Assembly (NCBI GenBank): GCA_035946955.1
Contig: DASYYE010000433.1
Coordinates: forward strand, 1 to 14,582
Length of the DNA: 14,582 nucleotides
Direction of reading: 5' to 3'
DNA from: DASYYE01 sp035946955
GTDB lineage: Bacteria > Actinomycetota > Actinomycetes > Streptosporangiales > Streptosporangiaceae
The translations under genes and the position numbers were made by a program. The notes below the pieces were generated by a model. It did not search any database and was not told the DNA's origin. It saw only the letters and a program-made list of their open reading frames with translations. This document shows, in pieces, positions 13,155 through 14,582 of the stretch. Within the stretch, counting starts at the first letter, position 1. Each line of letters begins with the position of its first letter.

Positions 13155-14582
13155 TTCCCATACATCATGGCAGGACCCTCGTCGAACAGGTGCAGCCGGT
13201 GGGCAGCAGCGGCCGCCTCGCCGCGGCTGCCCACGCCGAGCTTAGCCAGGATGTTGGACACGTGGACGCTGGCGGTCTTGGCGGAGATGAACAGCTCGGC
13301 CGCGATCTCGGGGTTGGAGCGCCCGGCGGCGACCAGGCGCAGCACCTCGGACTCCCGTGCGGTCAGGCCCAGCCGGGGTGGCACATGACGGTCGCCGTCT
13401 CCAGCGCCCAAGGGCAGCCGCGCGCTGCGGCCCAATGCCGCGGCTTCCTCGCGCAGCGGGCGGGCCCCGAGCTGGTCCGCCAGGTCGATGGCGCGCCGCA
13501 GGCGCTGCTGCGCGCCATCGCGGTCCCCGGCCAGCATGGCCGCTTCGCTGGCCCGCAGCAGTGCCACAGCGAGTGCGTAGGGCTGGGTGACGCGATCCCA
13601 GGCCGCTGCTGCCGCGTCCCAGCGCGCTAGAGCCGCTGTGCCGTCGGGTGCCTGCGACAGGTCGGTGGCGGCCCACGCAGCGAAAGTCAACCGGGCCGCG
13701 AGCTGGACCGGGCCCAGGGCATCCATCGTGCTCACTACCGCGCGGAGTTGCCCGAGCAGGCCGGCCGCCCGTTGCATCACGGGGCGGTCCCGGGAAGCAG
13801 CCGCTGCCGCACAGATCCGGGCGTTGGCAACCACCAGCGGCCAGGCATAGCGGGGGTCGTGCATGAACTGGTGGCGGTCGACCGCCTTCGCTGCGATGTC
13901 CACAGCGTCGGCGAGCCTGCCCTCGGCGAGGGCCAGCTCCGCGTCGAGCTGGGACAGAGGCAGGAAGTAAGGATCATGCCAGTGGTCAAGATTGCCCACC
14001 CTGCCCAGCGCGGTCCTGGCAGCGGCCACTGCGGTACGCGCGCCAGCGAGGTCGCCGCGGCGCAGCGCGATGTCACCGGCGGCCAGCCGCAGGGCGAGGC
14101 GGTTGAACTGGGGCGGGGACATCGCCAAGGCGTGTTCGATCACCTCCATGGCCTCGTCCCAGCGGCCCAGCGAGACCAGTGGCTCGGCTACGTTGATCGA
14201 CAGGAACGTCCCGGTGGTACGCGCCAGGCCGTGATCGCTGGCGCGGGCGATCCCGGCCCGGGCTACCTGCGCCGCCTGCTCGTGTTCACCGATCCCTTCC
14301 AGGATGTGGGACTCGCTGATGTCGACATGCAGCAGCGGCTGGTACGTGCCTGGCTGCCCGGTCAGTGCGCGGGCCTGCGCGAACAACTCCAGGGCCACTG
14401 TGTCACGGCCGAGGTGTCCCTCGATGCATGCCAGCTCGCACAGTGCCGCGACTTGTACGGCCGCGTCACCGGCCTGCCTTGCCAGCCTCAGGGCTTCTTC
14501 AATCGAGACGCGTGCCGCCGGCCCGTGCGGTTCAGGCAGGGAGCGGGCCTGGCCCACCAGCACCCGGGCCCGGGCGGCGTCA
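13151..14582 (-). CDS. LuxR-family regulator with helical-repeat N-terminal region (5' partial)
   Basis: The frame is open through the right edge, so only the C-terminal 476 or so residues are visible. The last 73 residues contain a LuxR helix-turn-helix: LTARESEVLRLVAAGRSNPEIAAELFISAKTASVHVSNILAKLGV. Everything before it is Ala/Leu-rich helical repeat with TPR-like pairs (for example ALRLARQAGD, ALELFAQARAL, LSLGRWDEAMEVIEHAL-type units). This is the build of large LuxR/LAL-type regulators, whose N-terminal AAA ATPase would lie outside the window. No receiver domain is seen, so it is not an obvious partner for the histidine kinase. Its TGA overlaps the exonuclease ATG. It may control the downstream genes, which is inference from position. 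Confidence 0.88.
   Translation of the reverse strand, partial: DAARARVLVGQARSLPEPHGPAARVSIEEALRLARQAGDAAVQVAALCELACIEGHLGRDTVALELFAQARALTGQPGTYQPLLHVDISESHILEGIGEHEQAAQVARAGIARASDHGLARTTGTFLSINVAEPLVSLGRWDEAMEVIEHALAMSPPQFNRLALRLAAGDIALRRGDLAGARTAVAAARTALGRVGNLDHWHDPYFLPLSQLDAELALAEGRLADAVDIAAKAVDRHQFMHDPRYAWPLVVANARICAAAAASRDRPVMQRAAGLLGQLRAVVSTMDALGPVQLAARLTFAAWAATDLSQAPDGTAALARWDAAAAAWDRVTQPYALAVALLRASEAAMLAGDRDGAQQRLRRAIDLADQLGARPLREEAAALGRSARLPLGAGDGDRHVPPRLGLTARESEVLRLVAAGRSNPEIAAELFISAKTASVHVSNILAKLGVGSRGEAAAAAHRLHLFDEGPAMMYGK

Noticed and set aside
13151..14582. The LuxR protein as the missing response regulator of the histidine kinase
   Set aside because: No receiver domain is present; the long region before the helix-turn-helix is TPR-like, as in large stand-alone LuxR/LAL regulators.

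Overview
The window is GC-rich (roughly 70 percent by eye) actinobacterial chromosome. Its left half carries the Pup-proteasome locus in the order arc (mpa) - dop - pup - prcB - prcA. The ARC tail and the gene order look closer to the Streptomyces or Streptosporangium type than to Mycobacterium. That placement is from memory of family sequences, not from a search.

Layout. Positions 3-6591 are on the plus strand: the proteasome-associated ATPase (5' end outside the window), the Pup deamidase/depupylase Dop, the tag protein Pup (C-terminal GGQ, so it needs Dop), the beta and alpha subunits of the 20S core, and a pore-loop-like membrane protein 21 nt behind prcA. Positions 6621-10662 are on the minus strand: a CmoB-like methyltransferase, an XRE-cupin regulator, a DesK-type histidine kinase without an adjacent response regulator, and an EamA-family exporter. 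Positions 10661-11269 (plus) encode an ABATE/CGNR zinc-finger protein whose start codon overlaps that of the divergent exporter. Positions 11283-14582 (minus) form a tight run, read from the right: a LuxR-type regulator (5' end outside the window), a DEDD exonuclease, a Gfo/Idh/MocA oxidoreductase and a PPOX/F420-type flavin-barrel protein.

How the left half works: Dop converts the terminal Gln of Pup to Glu. A ligase (PafA, not in this window) attaches Pup to lysines of target proteins. ARC binds and unfolds pupylated proteins through its pore loop and docks on PrcA by its GQYL tail. PrcB then cleaves the chain with its N-terminal Thr. Dop also removes Pup.

The most interesting non-coding structure is (1) a leader of about 175 nt before pup with two strong hairpins, one a perfect 7-bp stem with a GTAA tetraloop; (2) the pup-prcB gap, with an 8-bp hairpin and two copies of an 18-bp repeat, each holding the palindrome AGTGCACT; and (3) the exporter/CGNR divergent start, where a 14-bp palindrome containing both ATGs sits between two facing -10 boxes, implying two leaderless transcripts. 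I saw no CRISPR array, tRNA, rRNA or insertion sequence, and no gene-free stretch longer than about 250 bp.
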